From: Sutcliffiella horikoshii
GTDB taxonomy: Bacteria; Bacillota; Bacilli; Bacillales; Bacillaceae_I
Direction: 5' to 3'
DNA: 64,000 nucleotides
NCBI RefSeq assembly: GCF_019931755.1
Contig: NZ_CP082918.1
Coordinates: forward strand, 786,001-850,000
Each line of letters starts with the position of its first letter. Within the stretch, counting starts at the first letter, position 1. The translations under genes and the position numbers were made by a program. Under the pieces are notes generated by a model that worked only from the letters and a program-made list of their open reading frames with translations, searched no databases and had not been told where the DNA came from. Of this stretch, positions 35,394 through 44,424 are shown in pieces.

Positions 35394-35428
35394 GCGAAAT
35401 AGTGATAGCAACAATATCACTATTTCGC
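35394..35428 (+). other. Long perfect hairpin between binding protein and ATPase genes
   Basis: GCGAAATAGTGATA and TATCACTATTTCGC form a 14-bp perfect stem with a 7-base loop. No T run follows, so it is more likely an mRNA stabiliser or processing site that raises binding-protein yield than a full terminator. Confidence 0.75.
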
Positions 35429-35461
35429 CATTGTCATTGCTTTTGTTAAGGGGGGAAAAGG

Positions 35462-36982
35462 ATGGGCAACTATATACTCGAGATGAATGATATCTCTAAA
35501 GAATTTACAGGAGTCAAAGCGCTGAGTAATGTGAATTTCAAAGTAGAAAAAGGCGAAATTCACTGCTTGATCGGTGAGAATGGAGCAGGAAAATCCACGC
35601 TGATGAAGGTGCTGAGCGGCGTGTATCCTTTTGGAACATACGATGGGGACATTGTGTTGGAAGGAGATGTTCAGCAATTTAACAAAATCAGTGACAGTGT
35701 AAATACCGGCATTGCCATCATCTATCAGGAACTCGCATTGTTTCCGGATTTGACGGTGTATGAAAATATTTTTGCTGGAAATGAAATGAAGCTTGGTGGA
35801 GTGATCGATTGGAACAGGACGATTGTGGAAGCGAAAAGGTTACTGCGGAAAGTAAAGCTCGACGTTAACCCTGACACACTTGTAAAAGATTTAAGTGTGG
35901 GGAAACGCCAACTAGTGGAAATAGCCAAAGCGCTAAGTAAAGAGGTTAAGCTCCTTATTTTGGATGAACCGACCGCGGCACTTAATGAAGACGATAGTGA
36001 GAACTTGCTTGAACTACTTAAAGAACTAAAAACGCAAGGAATTACGTGCATTATGATTTCCCATAAGCTGAAAGAAGTAATTAGCATTGCAGACAAAGCA
36101 ACGGTCATCCGGGATGGCAAGACGATCTGTACGCTTGATGCAAAAAAAGGCGAGGTTACTGAAAGTGTCATCATCAAGAACATGGTAGGTAGGGAAATTG
36201 AAGACATCTATCCGAAAAGGGAAAAGAAAGTTGCCGGAGAGAATGTACTGGAACTCAACAACTGGTCAGCCTATGATCCGCAACTCGGAAGACAGGTAGT
36301 AAAAAACGTCAACCTCCACGTAAAAAAAGGAGAAATCGTCGGTATTGCCGGTCTTATGGGATCAGGCAGAACAGAGCTTGCACTTAGCATATTCGGAAAC
36401 GCCAAATCCTACAAAATTCAAGGTGATTTGATGTGGAATAATACGCTAACTACACTCAAGCATACTAGTGATGCAATAAAGGCTGGAATCGCCTATGTCA
36501 CAGAGGACCGCAAAGATGATGGACTTTTTCTTTTGCAAGATATCAAAAGCAACATCTCTGCCGCAAATTTAAATGGGATAGCCTCACAAGGGGTCATAAA
36601 TGACAATGAAGAAATCAAGGTCGCAGAACAATACAAACAATCTCTTCATATCAAAGCTTCCTCTTTGGAACAACTTGTAGGGAATCTAAGTGGTGGGAAT
36701 CAGCAGAAAGTATCAATTGGAAAGTGGTTGTTTGTCGGTCCCAAGCTACTTATCCTAGACGAACCGACACGCGGAATCGACGTTGGGGCTAAATTTGAAA
36801 TCTATACCGTAATGAACAAGCTTATCGATGAGGGTCTAAGTATCGTTATGATTTCATCTGAGCTTGGTGAGGTACTTGGCATGAGCGATAGAGTCTATGT
36901 CATGGCCCAAGGAGAAATAAAAGGGGAATTGGAAATTGAAGAAGCGGACCAAGAAAAAATTATGGAGCTTGCTACGCAATAG
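35462..36982 (+). CDS. Sugar ABC transporter ATPase, tandem-domain (XylG/MglA type)
   Basis: A 506-aa CUT2 ATPase with two ABC domains. The N-terminal domain has Walker A GENGAGKSTLM and LSVGKRQLVEIAKAL with Walker B LLILDEPTAAL. The C-terminal domain has the degenerate Walker A region GLMGSGRTELA, signature LSGGNQQKVSIGKWL and Walker B LLILDEPTRGID. This asymmetry is normal for the family. It powers uptake with the permease encoded 11 bases downstream. The ATG follows AAGGGGGGAAAAGG. Confidence 0.92.
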   Translation: MGNYILEMNDISKEFTGVKALSNVNFKVEKGEIHCLIGENGAGKSTLMKVLSGVYPFGTYDGDIVLEGDVQQFNKISDSVNTGIAIIYQELALFPDLTVYENIFAGNEMKLGGVIDWNRTIVEAKRLLRKVKLDVNPDTLVKDLSVGKRQLVEIAKALSKEVKLLILDEPTAALNEDDSENLLELLKELKTQGITCIMISHKLKEVISIADKATVIRDGKTICTLDAKKGEVTESVIIKNMVGREIEDIYPKREKKVAGENVLELNNWSAYDPQLGRQVVKNVNLHVKKGEIVGIAGLMGSGRTELALSIFGNAKSYKIQGDLMWNNTLTTLKHTSDAIKAGIAYVTEDRKDDGLFLLQDIKSNISAANLNGIASQGVINDNEEIKVAEQYKQSLHIKASSLEQLVGNLSGGNQQKVSIGKWLFVGPKLLILDEPTRGIDVGAKFEIYTVMNKLIDEGLSIVMISSELGEVLGMSDRVYVMAQGEIKGELEIEEADQEKIMELATQ

Positions 36983-36993
36983 GGGGTATTACA

Positions 36994-38166
36994 ATGAATG
37001 TTATTCAGGAAGCCAGAACACTGATTCATGAGAACATCCGTGACTACGGGATGTATATCGCATTATTTGTCATTATTTTAACTTTTACGTTCATGACAGA
37101 CGGTTTATTTATGTCGTCCCGTAATATTAGTAATCTACTGGACTCGGCAGGTTATATAGCCGTACTGGCAGTTGGGATGACGCTCGTTATCGTTATCCGC
37201 CATATCGATCTTTCCGTTGGATATGCTGCTGGATTCCTTGGGGCGATTGCCGCTATCTTGCTTACACAAGCAGGAGTATCTGTATGGGTAACCATTCCAG
37301 TTATTTTGCTATTAGGAGTTGCAGTTGGATTATTTAACGGAGTACTTATTGCCACGATTGGGATTCCATCCTTTGTAGCCACTCTTGCTGGAATGCTTAT
37401 TTTCCGTGGGGCTTTGCTGCAGGTCACAGAAAAAACGGGTACCATCATCATTCAGGATGATACCTTCAATGCCATCGGTAACGGATATATCCCTTCTCTT
37501 GTGGAAGTGAATGGTTTACATCTGCTATCCCTGTTAGTCGGGTTAGTCGGTATTCTGCTTTATATCTACAGTGAGATCTCGACCCGTCGAAATAAAATCA
37601 AGTATGATTTTGAAGTCGTCTCCAAGCCGATCTTTGCCCTGAAACTATTCTTTGTCTCTGCAATAATAGGTTATATAACTTGGATTCTCGCAGGCTATAA
37701 CGGATTCTCCTGGACAGTCATCATCATTTTATTAGTAGTGGTAGTTTATCATTTTCTAACAACTAAAACGGTGCTTGGCCGCCATATCTATGCTGTTGGG
37801 AGTAACCCGGAAGCGGCACATTTGAGTGGGATCAATGTGAAGAAGATTACCTATATTGTCTTTGGATCCATGGGAATGCTAGCAGCTCTTTCTGGAATTT
37901 TATTTACTGCCCGTTTACAATCTGCTACAACCACTGCAGGTACCCTTTTTGAGCTTGATGCCATCGCTGCTGCTTATGTAGGCGGAGTATCTTCTGCTGG
38001 TGGTGTGGGAAAAGTGACAGGTGCCATAATCGGTGCGGTTGTAATGGCATCCCTATCCAACGGGATGAATTTGCTTGGCGTAGGTATTTCCTATCAATAT
38101 ATGATTCGTGGGGGAGTTCTTGCCGGAGCAGTAATCTTTGATGTTATGACGCGTAAAAAAAGATAA
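36994..38166 (+). CDS. Sugar ABC transporter permease (XylH type)
   Basis: A 390-aa permease with about ten predicted helices of the BPD_transp_2 family. Characteristic segments are MTLVIVIRHIDLSVGYAAGF and the C-terminal GGVSSAGGVGKVTGAIIGA. A loop with charged residues (SEISTRRNKIKYDF, about 195-208) splits the helices as in XylH proteins. It forms the channel for the sugar captured by the lipoprotein at 34261. The ATG is behind AGGGGG. A palindromic hairpin follows. Confidence 0.9.
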   Translation: MNVIQEARTLIHENIRDYGMYIALFVIILTFTFMTDGLFMSSRNISNLLDSAGYIAVLAVGMTLVIVIRHIDLSVGYAAGFLGAIAAILLTQAGVSVWVTIPVILLLGVAVGLFNGVLIATIGIPSFVATLAGMLIFRGALLQVTEKTGTIIIQDDTFNAIGNGYIPSLVEVNGLHLLSLLVGLVGILLYIYSEISTRRNKIKYDFEVVSKPIFALKLFFVSAIIGYITWILAGYNGFSWTVIIILLVVVVYHFLTTKTVLGRHIYAVGSNPEAAHLSGINVKKITYIVFGSMGMLAALSGILFTARLQSATTTAGTLFELDAIAAAYVGGVSSAGGVGKVTGAIIGAVVMASLSNGMNLLGVGISYQYMIRGGVLAGAVIFDVMTRKKR

Positions 38167-38188
38167 GGAAAGTATAAAAAAACTTGCT

Positions 38189-38219
38189 ATCCCTGTTGAA
38201 TCCCTTAATCAACAGGGAT
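38189..38219 (+). terminator. Hairpin after the xylH-like gene
   Basis: ATCCCTGTTGA and TCAACAGGGAT are perfectly complementary over 11 bp with a 9-base loop. The following bases (TGTACTATTTCC) are only mildly T-rich, so termination may be partial. Confidence 0.65.
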
Positions 38220-38286
38220 TGTACTATTTCCATTAGGTGCTATGATGAAAATAGTACACCTCAAATTGGGGAGGGGGATATTACTC

Positions 38287-39264
38287 TTGCGGAGAACAGG
38301 AATTCTAGCAATTTGCGTTATTATTATTCTACTATGTCATCTTACTTTTTTATCCGCACAAAAAGTCTTCCAATCCGATTGGCAATTGCCTCAAGCGCTA
38401 AGTTCGAGCAGAGAGGAACATCGTCTAGTTCTTATTACGCAGGATATGGAAACACCGTTCTGGGACAAGGTGAGTGAAGGTGCCAGAAAACAAGCAGAAC
38501 TAAGTGACGTTAGTCTTGAAGTATGGGGAAGTTACGGTAAGAATCGAGAGGACTTCCTGAAAAATATAGAAATTGCCATTCAGTCCAAAGTGGATGGGAT
38601 TATCATACAGGGGCTGGATACAGAGGAATTCAAGGAATTGACGAAGGTGAAAGCCGCCTTTCATGGCATTCCCATAATAACGGTGGCAAATGATGTGCCG
38701 ATGGAGGAAAGCATTCGGCGTACGTATGTCGGTTCTGATCAGTATGAAGCGGGTAAGATGATCGCAAGACAAATTTTGATGGATATGGGTAGAGTGGGGA
38801 ATGTTGTACTCATGTATGATAAGAACCAGGAATATTATCAAAAGCGCCGGATGGAAGGAATTCAGGATATCTTAAAATTTTACGATAATATCCATATGAT
38901 CCATGCCACTACAGATGACACAAGAGAGCAGGTCATTACAACCACTCAAACTGTGATGAACCAAGAGCCAAACATTGATGCGTTCATTGCCATCAATGCC
39001 AATGTGGCCGGTGCGATGGTTGGGGAGATAAGTAAGCGCTCCCAAGTGGAACCGTACCATATCTATTCTTTTGACGACGGACCTGAGACATTGACCTTGT
39101 TAGCACAAGGGAAGTTGGATGGAGTCATTGAACAGTCTCCCGAAGAAATGGGAAGAAAAAGTGTCCAGCTCATGAAGGAATGGCTGAACGGGGAAAGCGT
39201 CCCACTTGATAAGGACGGCTATCTGACAGATATCAGAATCAGGAAAGCAGCGGATGTCCAATGA
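38287..39264 (+). CDS. Membrane-anchored sugar-binding sensor (XylFII-like)
   Basis: A 325-aa type I periplasmic-binding fold with one N-terminal membrane helix and no lipobox, so it is tethered to the outer face of the membrane. Binding-fold blocks are LVLITQDMETPFWDKVSEGA, VDGIIIQGLDTEEF and RRTYVGSDQYEAGKMIA. Its stop overlaps the start of a LytS-type kinase (ATGA), so it is probably a sensor subunit rather than a transport protein. Clostridium XylFII works this way with LytS and YesN. TTG 38287 is preferred because GGGAGGGGGA lies 8 bases upstream; ATG 38242 or 38245 are alternatives. Confidence 0.82.
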   Translation: MRRTGILAICVIIILLCHLTFLSAQKVFQSDWQLPQALSSSREEHRLVLITQDMETPFWDKVSEGARKQAELSDVSLEVWGSYGKNREDFLKNIEIAIQSKVDGIIIQGLDTEEFKELTKVKAAFHGIPIITVANDVPMEESIRRTYVGSDQYEAGKMIARQILMDMGRVGNVVLMYDKNQEYYQKRRMEGIQDILKFYDNIHMIHATTDDTREQVITTTQTVMNQEPNIDAFIAINANVAGAMVGEISKRSQVEPYHIYSFDDGPETLTLLAQGKLDGVIEQSPEEMGRKSVQLMKEWLNGESVPLDKDGYLTDIRIRKAADVQ

Positions 39265-40688
39265 CAAGTATCCAAAAAAAGATTCTTACCCTTACAACGG
39301 TTGTATTGGTGATTATGTCGGCAATTTGGATAGCGCTTACATACTACAATCATAAAACTCATAAACAATATAACGATATCCTGCAACGGTATTTGAGCAT
39401 GAATGAAGTGACAAAGGCAAGCCACCAATTGGTTACAGATCTGAATAACTATACTATTGATCCGACTCCAGACAACCTTGACCAACTGACGGCAAGCAAG
39501 GAAAAAGTCCAGCAGGCAAAATACGGTGTGCATCATTTAAGAAACACGGAAAACGATTTTACTTTAACCAACTATATGAACTTGATTGATAGTTTGGTGG
39601 AAGCAACCGACAGATCCATTATGTTTCAATCAGAAAATGATACAGAAGCCTCCGCACAGGAATTTGCCGAGGCCACACGGATTACCACCTATATTTCCGA
39701 AACGACCTTAACCCTAATAGATACAGAGTTAAATACATTTGACCGATTTTACAGAGGAATCATTGAACAATCCAGTGAAGTTATTAAGCTCGGAATATGG
39801 AGCCTGTTGCTTATTACTTGTTTGTTGCTCCTAGTCACCTATTGGTTCTCCCTTACGATTACACGGCCTGTATTTAAGCTGACAAAAGCGGCTAATGAAC
39901 TGTCCAAAGGGAATTTTGATCAGCAGGTAAAAATAGAAACCAACGATGAAATCGCCTTTCTGGCAAGGACGTTTGATCGAATGCGAATCAATATAAACAA
40001 CTTGATATCTGAGATTAAGCAGAAGGCAGCACTTGAGAGGGAGCTTCAGGAAAGTAAGCTTCTTTTGCAAGAAAGTCAGTTTAGAAGCCTGCAGAGTCAG
40101 ATCAACCCGCATTTTCTTTTTAACACCCTTAATACCCTTTCCAAAAAAGCCTATCTAGAAGGGTCTGAAGAGACCAGCGATCTCCTAGTGAGTGTTGCGG
40201 GAATTCTGCGTTACAACTTAAAGCGGCAAGACCGCTCTGTAACGTTGCACGATGAAATTCAAGTATTAAAGCAATATATGGACATCCAAAAGGCACGCTT
40301 TACCGACCGGCTACAATTGCACTGGGATATTGAAGAATCTTGCCTAGACTTGAAAATTCCAGCCTTGACTCTCCAGCCAATCATTGAGAATGCCGTCATT
40401 CATGCGGTGGAACCGAAGGAGGATGGAGGAAACATCTGGTTCCGGGTAAAAGTCGAAGGCAACCAAGTAGTGATAGAAATCGAGGATGATGGCATGGGTA
40501 TGCCTGAACAGAAAATCCAACAGATTCTAAACGAAGAATCCCCTCCACCTACAGAAGGTCATTCAACAGGTATCGGCTTCAGCAATGTCGTCAAACGACT
40601 CCGCCTCTTCTACGGACATGACGATGTCATTGATATAAAAGGAATACAAGGCCATGGAACAAAAGTTACATTGAAGATAAAGTGCTGA
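39261..40688 (+). CDS. LytS/YesM-type sensor histidine kinase
   Basis: A 475-aa membrane kinase. TM1 spans about 8-27, an extracellular helical sensor region about 30-175, and TM2 about 177-199. A HAMP domain (about 200-252) precedes the His_kinase domain with the phospho-acceptor H284 in QINPHFLFNTL. The ATPase domain has the N box IIENAVIHAVEP, DDGMGMP and GIGFSNV. It should be activated through the XylFII-like protein and phosphorylate the YesN-type regulator downstream, which is separated from it by an unusual repeat element. Confidence 0.9.
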   Translation: MTSIQKKILTLTTVVLVIMSAIWIALTYYNHKTHKQYNDILQRYLSMNEVTKASHQLVTDLNNYTIDPTPDNLDQLTASKEKVQQAKYGVHHLRNTENDFTLTNYMNLIDSLVEATDRSIMFQSENDTEASAQEFAEATRITTYISETTLTLIDTELNTFDRFYRGIIEQSSEVIKLGIWSLLLITCLLLLVTYWFSLTITRPVFKLTKAANELSKGNFDQQVKIETNDEIAFLARTFDRMRININNLISEIKQKAALERELQESKLLLQESQFRSLQSQINPHFLFNTLNTLSKKAYLEGSEETSDLLVSVAGILRYNLKRQDRSVTLHDEIQVLKQYMDIQKARFTDRLQLHWDIEESCLDLKIPALTLQPIIENAVIHAVEPKEDGGNIWFRVKVEGNQVVIEIEDDGMGMPEQKIQQILNEESPPPTEGHSTGIGFSNVVKRLRLFYGHDDVIDIKGIQGHGTKVTLKIKC

Positions 40689-40704
40689 ATACAGAATTCA
40701 CCTG

Positions 40705-40827
40705 TAGATTGTAGTGCAAGGTGTGAGACTCCAGCGGGGGAGTAACGGTAGCTTGAGACCCCACAGGCGAAGCCGAGGAGGCTCAAGCATCGTCCCGCGG
40801 AAAGCGAACACCTGGAACGGAAATCTA
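40705..40827. repeat. Bacillaceae-type structured intergenic repeat element
   Basis: About 120 bp with layered inverted repeats: AGGTGT (40719-40724) with ACACCT (40808-40813), a GCGGG region with CCCGC, and GCTTGAG (40751-40757) with CTCAAGC (40782-40788). The wording GAGACTCC, GAGACCCC, GCCGAGGAGGCTC, CGCGGAAAGCGA and ACCTGGAACGGAAATC is one I recognise as a dispersed, GC-rich repeat of many Bacillus genomes. Its function is unknown. It separates the kinase gene from its regulator gene, and a new ribosome site (AAAGGAG) lies downstream. Confidence 0.7.
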
Positions 40828-40872
40828 AAGGAGTTATATATGTAACTATAATAATGAAAGGAGACGAACTGG

Positions 40873-42417
40873 ATGATCAAACTCCTCATTGTAGATGATG
40901 AACAAATTGAACGCGAAGGCATGCAAACCATTCTAGAAAGAAACTTTCCAGACCTACTAATCAAACAAGCGAAAAACGGAAAAATGGCAGTAGAAATGGC
41001 AGATGACTTCACCCCTGACCTAATTCTGATGGACATCAAAATGCCTGGATTAAATGGGCTAGAAGCTGTCGAACAAATCAGTGGAAGGCATCCAAACACA
41101 AAATTCATCATGGTCACCGCCTACGATACATTCGGATATGTCAAAGCGGCCATCAAACTTGGTGTCAAAGATTATATTCTAAAGCCAAGTAAAATCAGCG
41201 AAATTAAAACAACAGTTGGAAAAGTACTGGAGCAAATTGAACAGGAGAAGGCTCAGCAAATAAAAACAAAGCTCCAGGAAGCAGCACTTGAAAAAACACT
41301 GACTCTTGTTGAGACAGATGTTGTCACACAACTCCTCTTCGACCACGTGCATGAAGTGCATATAGACATGCTGATGGAAATGCTTGATATCCCTTCCACG
41401 AATGAAATGTTTGCCATGATCGTACTTTTACCCCGAGGATCCGAGTCCAATTATTCCATGATCAAGGATAAGGTAAGGCAGACCAAGAGCGGATGGGTTG
41501 GAGCACTATATGGAGAGCAACTGCCAATTATCGTGTTCCGTCAGCCGGATAAGACCTTTAGATCCCAAGCTAGTACACTTGCACGAGATATTCTAGCAGT
41601 CTCTAAAAAAGGACAAGCTACCGATTGGTTTATCGGTATAGGAGAGGTTTGCAACTCTCTTGACCAAGTTCGCCAATCCTATCAGGACGCCCTCATGGCA
41701 ACAATGGATACCAAAACGTTAACCAACTATCGTTTTTACACAGACATCCATACAAGCGTGGATACCCGCAATAGTAGCTTGGATAAAAATCAGCAAAAAG
41801 AATTTGCCGATTTAATCCGACTTGGCCAGTGGGATGATCTTTATATCTATGTCATGAACATTCTTCAATGCTATGAAAAAGAAGGAGCAAATTTACTGCA
41901 TACACAACAACGGATGCTGGAGATTCTTTGGATTACTTCTCGTGTATTGAGTGAAATAGGAGTGGAGGCTACAACGCCGCTCTATTCTGTACAAACTACA
42001 AATTATCGTCAGCTTAGTTCCGAAACAAAGCAGCTCCTTGAGGGGATGAAACAATCTTATGACACGCACTGCAACCACTTGGAGGCAGACACCATTCAGC
42101 AAATAAAACAATACATTATGGACCATTCACATCAAGATATATCGCTCGATACACTTGCCAGAAAAGTGGGCTTGAGCCCAATTTATATCAGTAAATTGTT
42201 CAAGGAAAAGCAGGGTATCAATTATATCGATTTCCTTACAGAATGCAGGATGGATAAAGCGAAAAGACTCATGAATGATTCGGAGAAGAGTATAAAGGAG
42301 ATTACCTTTGAAGTGGGTTACCATGACCCTAATTATTTCAGCAAGGTATTTAAAAAAATGACCAACGTTTCACCAAAAGAATATCGTAAAACACTGCTTC
42401 GAAATAAAGCTAACTAG
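40873..42417 (+). CDS. YesN-type response regulator with AraC DNA-binding domain
   Basis: A 514-aa regulator. The receiver domain (1-120) has the acidic pair D8/D9, the phospho-acceptor D54 in LILMDIKMPG and the conserved Lys in DYILKPSK. A long middle region (about 150-400) is followed by an AraC-type double HTH (about 410-510) with IYISKLFKEKQGINYIDFL and FEVGYHDPNYFSKVFKK. It is the partner of the LytS-type kinase and the probable activator of the sugar ABC operon at 34261 and perhaps of the lipoprotein gene following it. The ATG lies behind GAAAGGAGACG. Confidence 0.9.
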   Translation: MIKLLIVDDEQIEREGMQTILERNFPDLLIKQAKNGKMAVEMADDFTPDLILMDIKMPGLNGLEAVEQISGRHPNTKFIMVTAYDTFGYVKAAIKLGVKDYILKPSKISEIKTTVGKVLEQIEQEKAQQIKTKLQEAALEKTLTLVETDVVTQLLFDHVHEVHIDMLMEMLDIPSTNEMFAMIVLLPRGSESNYSMIKDKVRQTKSGWVGALYGEQLPIIVFRQPDKTFRSQASTLARDILAVSKKGQATDWFIGIGEVCNSLDQVRQSYQDALMATMDTKTLTNYRFYTDIHTSVDTRNSSLDKNQQKEFADLIRLGQWDDLYIYVMNILQCYEKEGANLLHTQQRMLEILWITSRVLSEIGVEATTPLYSVQTTNYRQLSSETKQLLEGMKQSYDTHCNHLEADTIQQIKQYIMDHSHQDISLDTLARKVGLSPIYISKLFKEKQGINYIDFLTECRMDKAKRLMNDSEKSIKEITFEVGYHDPNYFSKVFKKMTNVSPKEYRKTLLRNKAN

Positions 42418-42435
42418 GCAGAGAGGGAGGAGGAA

Positions 42436-43530
42436 ATGGAGCTTAGAATACATAGATTACTAAAAATGTTTGTTATGCTGGCTCTGTTTTTTGTAGCCTT
42501 AGGCTGTGAAAAGATAGATCGTTCCCCTAAGCTGGAAGGGGAATCTGTTCAGAATGTTTCCCTCCTGCAGGATGAAAAAGCAACTTCTGAGAAGGAAAAA
42601 ATAAAAATTGGTTTTTCTATGGATACCTTAGAAGAGGAAAGGTGGCTGAGAGACCGAGCTTTATTTAAGGCAGCGGTAGAAAACCTTGGAGCGGAAGTGG
42701 AAATATTGGCAGCAAACGGGGATGACGCGATGCAGGTTCTTCAGGCGGAAACGCTAATTAGCCAAGGTGTAGACCTCCTCGTAGTAGTCCCGCATAACGC
42801 AGAAGCAGCAGCCACGATCGTGAAGAAAGCACATCTTGCCGGAATCAAGGTACTCTCTTATGACAGGCTTATTAAAAATGCAGAGATCGACCTTTATGTT
42901 TCTTTTGACAACGAACGTGTCGGAGAGCTGCAGGCAGAGGCAATCACAAAAATTGTCCCAAAAGGAAAATATGTTTATATCGGCGGAGCGGATACGGACA
43001 ATAATGCCCACCTGTTCAAAAAGGGGGTCTTCCATGTCCTTAAGCCACTAATAGATAAAGGAGATATCACGGTAGTTTATGATCAGTGGACGAAAAACTG
43101 GCTCCCAAGCAATGCTTATGCCAACATGCAGGAGGCGCTAATTGCGAATGAAGGGAAAATAGACGCAGTTATAGCAGCAAACGATGCGACAGCAGGGATG
43201 GCAATTGAAGCTCTCATGGAAACGGGACTGGCCGGAGAAATTCCTGTAGCAGGACAAGATGCAGAGCTTGCAGCCGCTAAGCGGATTGTAGAAGGTACTC
43301 AGACGATGACGGTGTACAAACCGATACCCACTCTTGCTGAAGAAGCAGCAAAACTAGCAGTAGCAATGGCCAAGGGAGAATTTATAGACACAGACCGCAA
43401 AGTGAATAATGGGAAAGTGGAAGTGCCTTCTGTCCTGCTGCCGCCGATTGCTGTGAACAGGACCAATATGGATGAAACGGTTATTGCTGATGGATTTCAT
43501 TCAAAGGAGGATATATATAAAGGGGAGTAA
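42436..43530 (+). CDS. Second XylF-type sugar-binding lipoprotein
   Basis: A 364-aa lipoprotein with lipobox ALG-C (Cys 24) and the type I sugar-binding fold. Motifs mirror those of the protein at 34261: KIGFSMDTLEEERWL, LLVVVPHNAEAAATIVKKA and KVLSYDRLIKNAEIDLYVSFDN. It is clearly a homologue but diverged. It follows the regulator gene after 18 bases and has its own AGGGAGGAGG ribosome site. It could feed the same permease with a second sugar, or serve in signalling. A strong terminator ends the cluster. Confidence 0.87.
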   Translation: MELRIHRLLKMFVMLALFFVALGCEKIDRSPKLEGESVQNVSLLQDEKATSEKEKIKIGFSMDTLEEERWLRDRALFKAAVENLGAEVEILAANGDDAMQVLQAETLISQGVDLLVVVPHNAEAAATIVKKAHLAGIKVLSYDRLIKNAEIDLYVSFDNERVGELQAEAITKIVPKGKYVYIGGADTDNNAHLFKKGVFHVLKPLIDKGDITVVYDQWTKNWLPSNAYANMQEALIANEGKIDAVIAANDATAGMAIEALMETGLAGEIPVAGQDAELAAAKRIVEGTQTMTVYKPIPTLAEEAAKLAVAMAKGEFIDTDRKVNNGKVEVPSVLLPPIAVNRTNMDETVIADGFHSKEDIYKGE

Positions 43531-43552
43531 AGATAGCGGATGTGTGATGAAG

Positions 43553-43593
43553 TCTCAGAGATACTCTGTTTAAAGCATCTCTGAGATTTTTTT
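43553..43593 (+). terminator. Terminator of the sugar cluster
   Basis: TCTCAGAGAT (43553-43562) pairs with ATCTCTGAGA (43577-43586) and TTTTTTT follows. Confidence 0.92.
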
Positions 43594-43594
43594 G

Positions 43595-44302
43595 TCAATC
43601 GACAAAATAGACTCTCTCTTCTAAAGCCTCGTAACAATACAATCGTCCTCCGTAAGCACAACCGCCATCAATCCCGATGATATTGTTCTCACCGAAGTAA
43701 ACCTCAGGCTTTTTATGGAGGTGCTTTGTTGGGGTATGTCCAAAGACTACGGTCTTTTCTCCTTGGTATCCTTTATGAAATTCTTCTCTGATCCACACTA
43801 AGGTGTGAGGTTCAGTAAGTTCCAATGTTGTTTCAGGGTGTACTCCTGCATGGACGAAAATATGAGTATCTGTTTCATAATAAAAAGGTAGTGTTTTTAG
43901 AAAGTCTAAATGAGAGCGGATTTCCTCATTTATGACAAGTGCTTCCGGCATCTCCTCTGTCGTATACCAGTATTTCGCGTCGTCTTTTTCAATTTCGTAC
44001 CCATAATTCTGCAGGGTTTTAATTCCTCCGTTATAGTACCACCTTTTCAAATGAAGGGGATCTTCAGGTTGATCAAATGCGTCGATCATCATTTTATCGT
44101 GATTTCCCATCAGAGCAATGGCCCCTTTAGCGGTCAATTCGATTACCTTGTCCAAAACCTGACGTGACTGTGGGCCGCGATCCACATAATCCCCAAGTAG
44201 CAAGAGTTGGTCCTGCTTGCTGTCAAAATTAATTATTTCAAGAAGCCTTTCAAATTTCTCTAAATCACCATGAATATCACTTATTGCAAGGATACGCCTC
44301 AT
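43595..44302 (-). CDS. PPP-family metallophosphoesterase (Ser/Thr phosphatase-like)
   Basis: A 235-aa calcineurin-like phosphatase. Metal-binding motifs are SDIHGDLEK (D-x-H), LGDYVDRGPQ and MGNHD, followed by FVHAGVHPE and FGHTP. This is the bacterial PPP group that includes PrpA/PrpE and diadenosine tetraphosphatases; protein or nucleotide substrates cannot be told apart from sequence. The inner ATG 44302 is preferred over ATG 44308 because AAAGGA is then better spaced. It is convergent with the sugar cluster. Confidence 0.85.
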   Translation of the reverse strand: MRRILAISDIHGDLEKFERLLEIINFDSKQDQLLLLGDYVDRGPQSRQVLDKVIELTAKGAIALMGNHDKMMIDAFDQPEDPLHLKRWYYNGGIKTLQNYGYEIEKDDAKYWYTTEEMPEALVINEEIRSHLDFLKTLPFYYETDTHIFVHAGVHPETTLELTEPHTLVWIREEFHKGYQGEKTVVFGHTPTKHLHKKPEVYFGENNIIGIDGGCAYGGRLYCYEALEERVYFVD

Positions 44303-44424
44303 TGTCATCCATTCCTTTACTTATCATTATTTAAATTTTATCACAATTTTCGAAAAGCGAAATATTCTGTGCGATTTTCCATTATAATGATGAAAACGAT
44401 AAATCGGTGGGAAGGATGTTTTCC

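Noticed and set aside
35725..36207. Minus-strand frame of 160 codons inside the tandem-domain ATPase gene
   Set aside because: Serine-rich antisense shadow of the ATPase coding sequence.
40705..40827. Insertion sequence or riboswitch
   Set aside because: No transposase frame and no known riboswitch consensus; the wording fits a dispersed non-coding repeat better.
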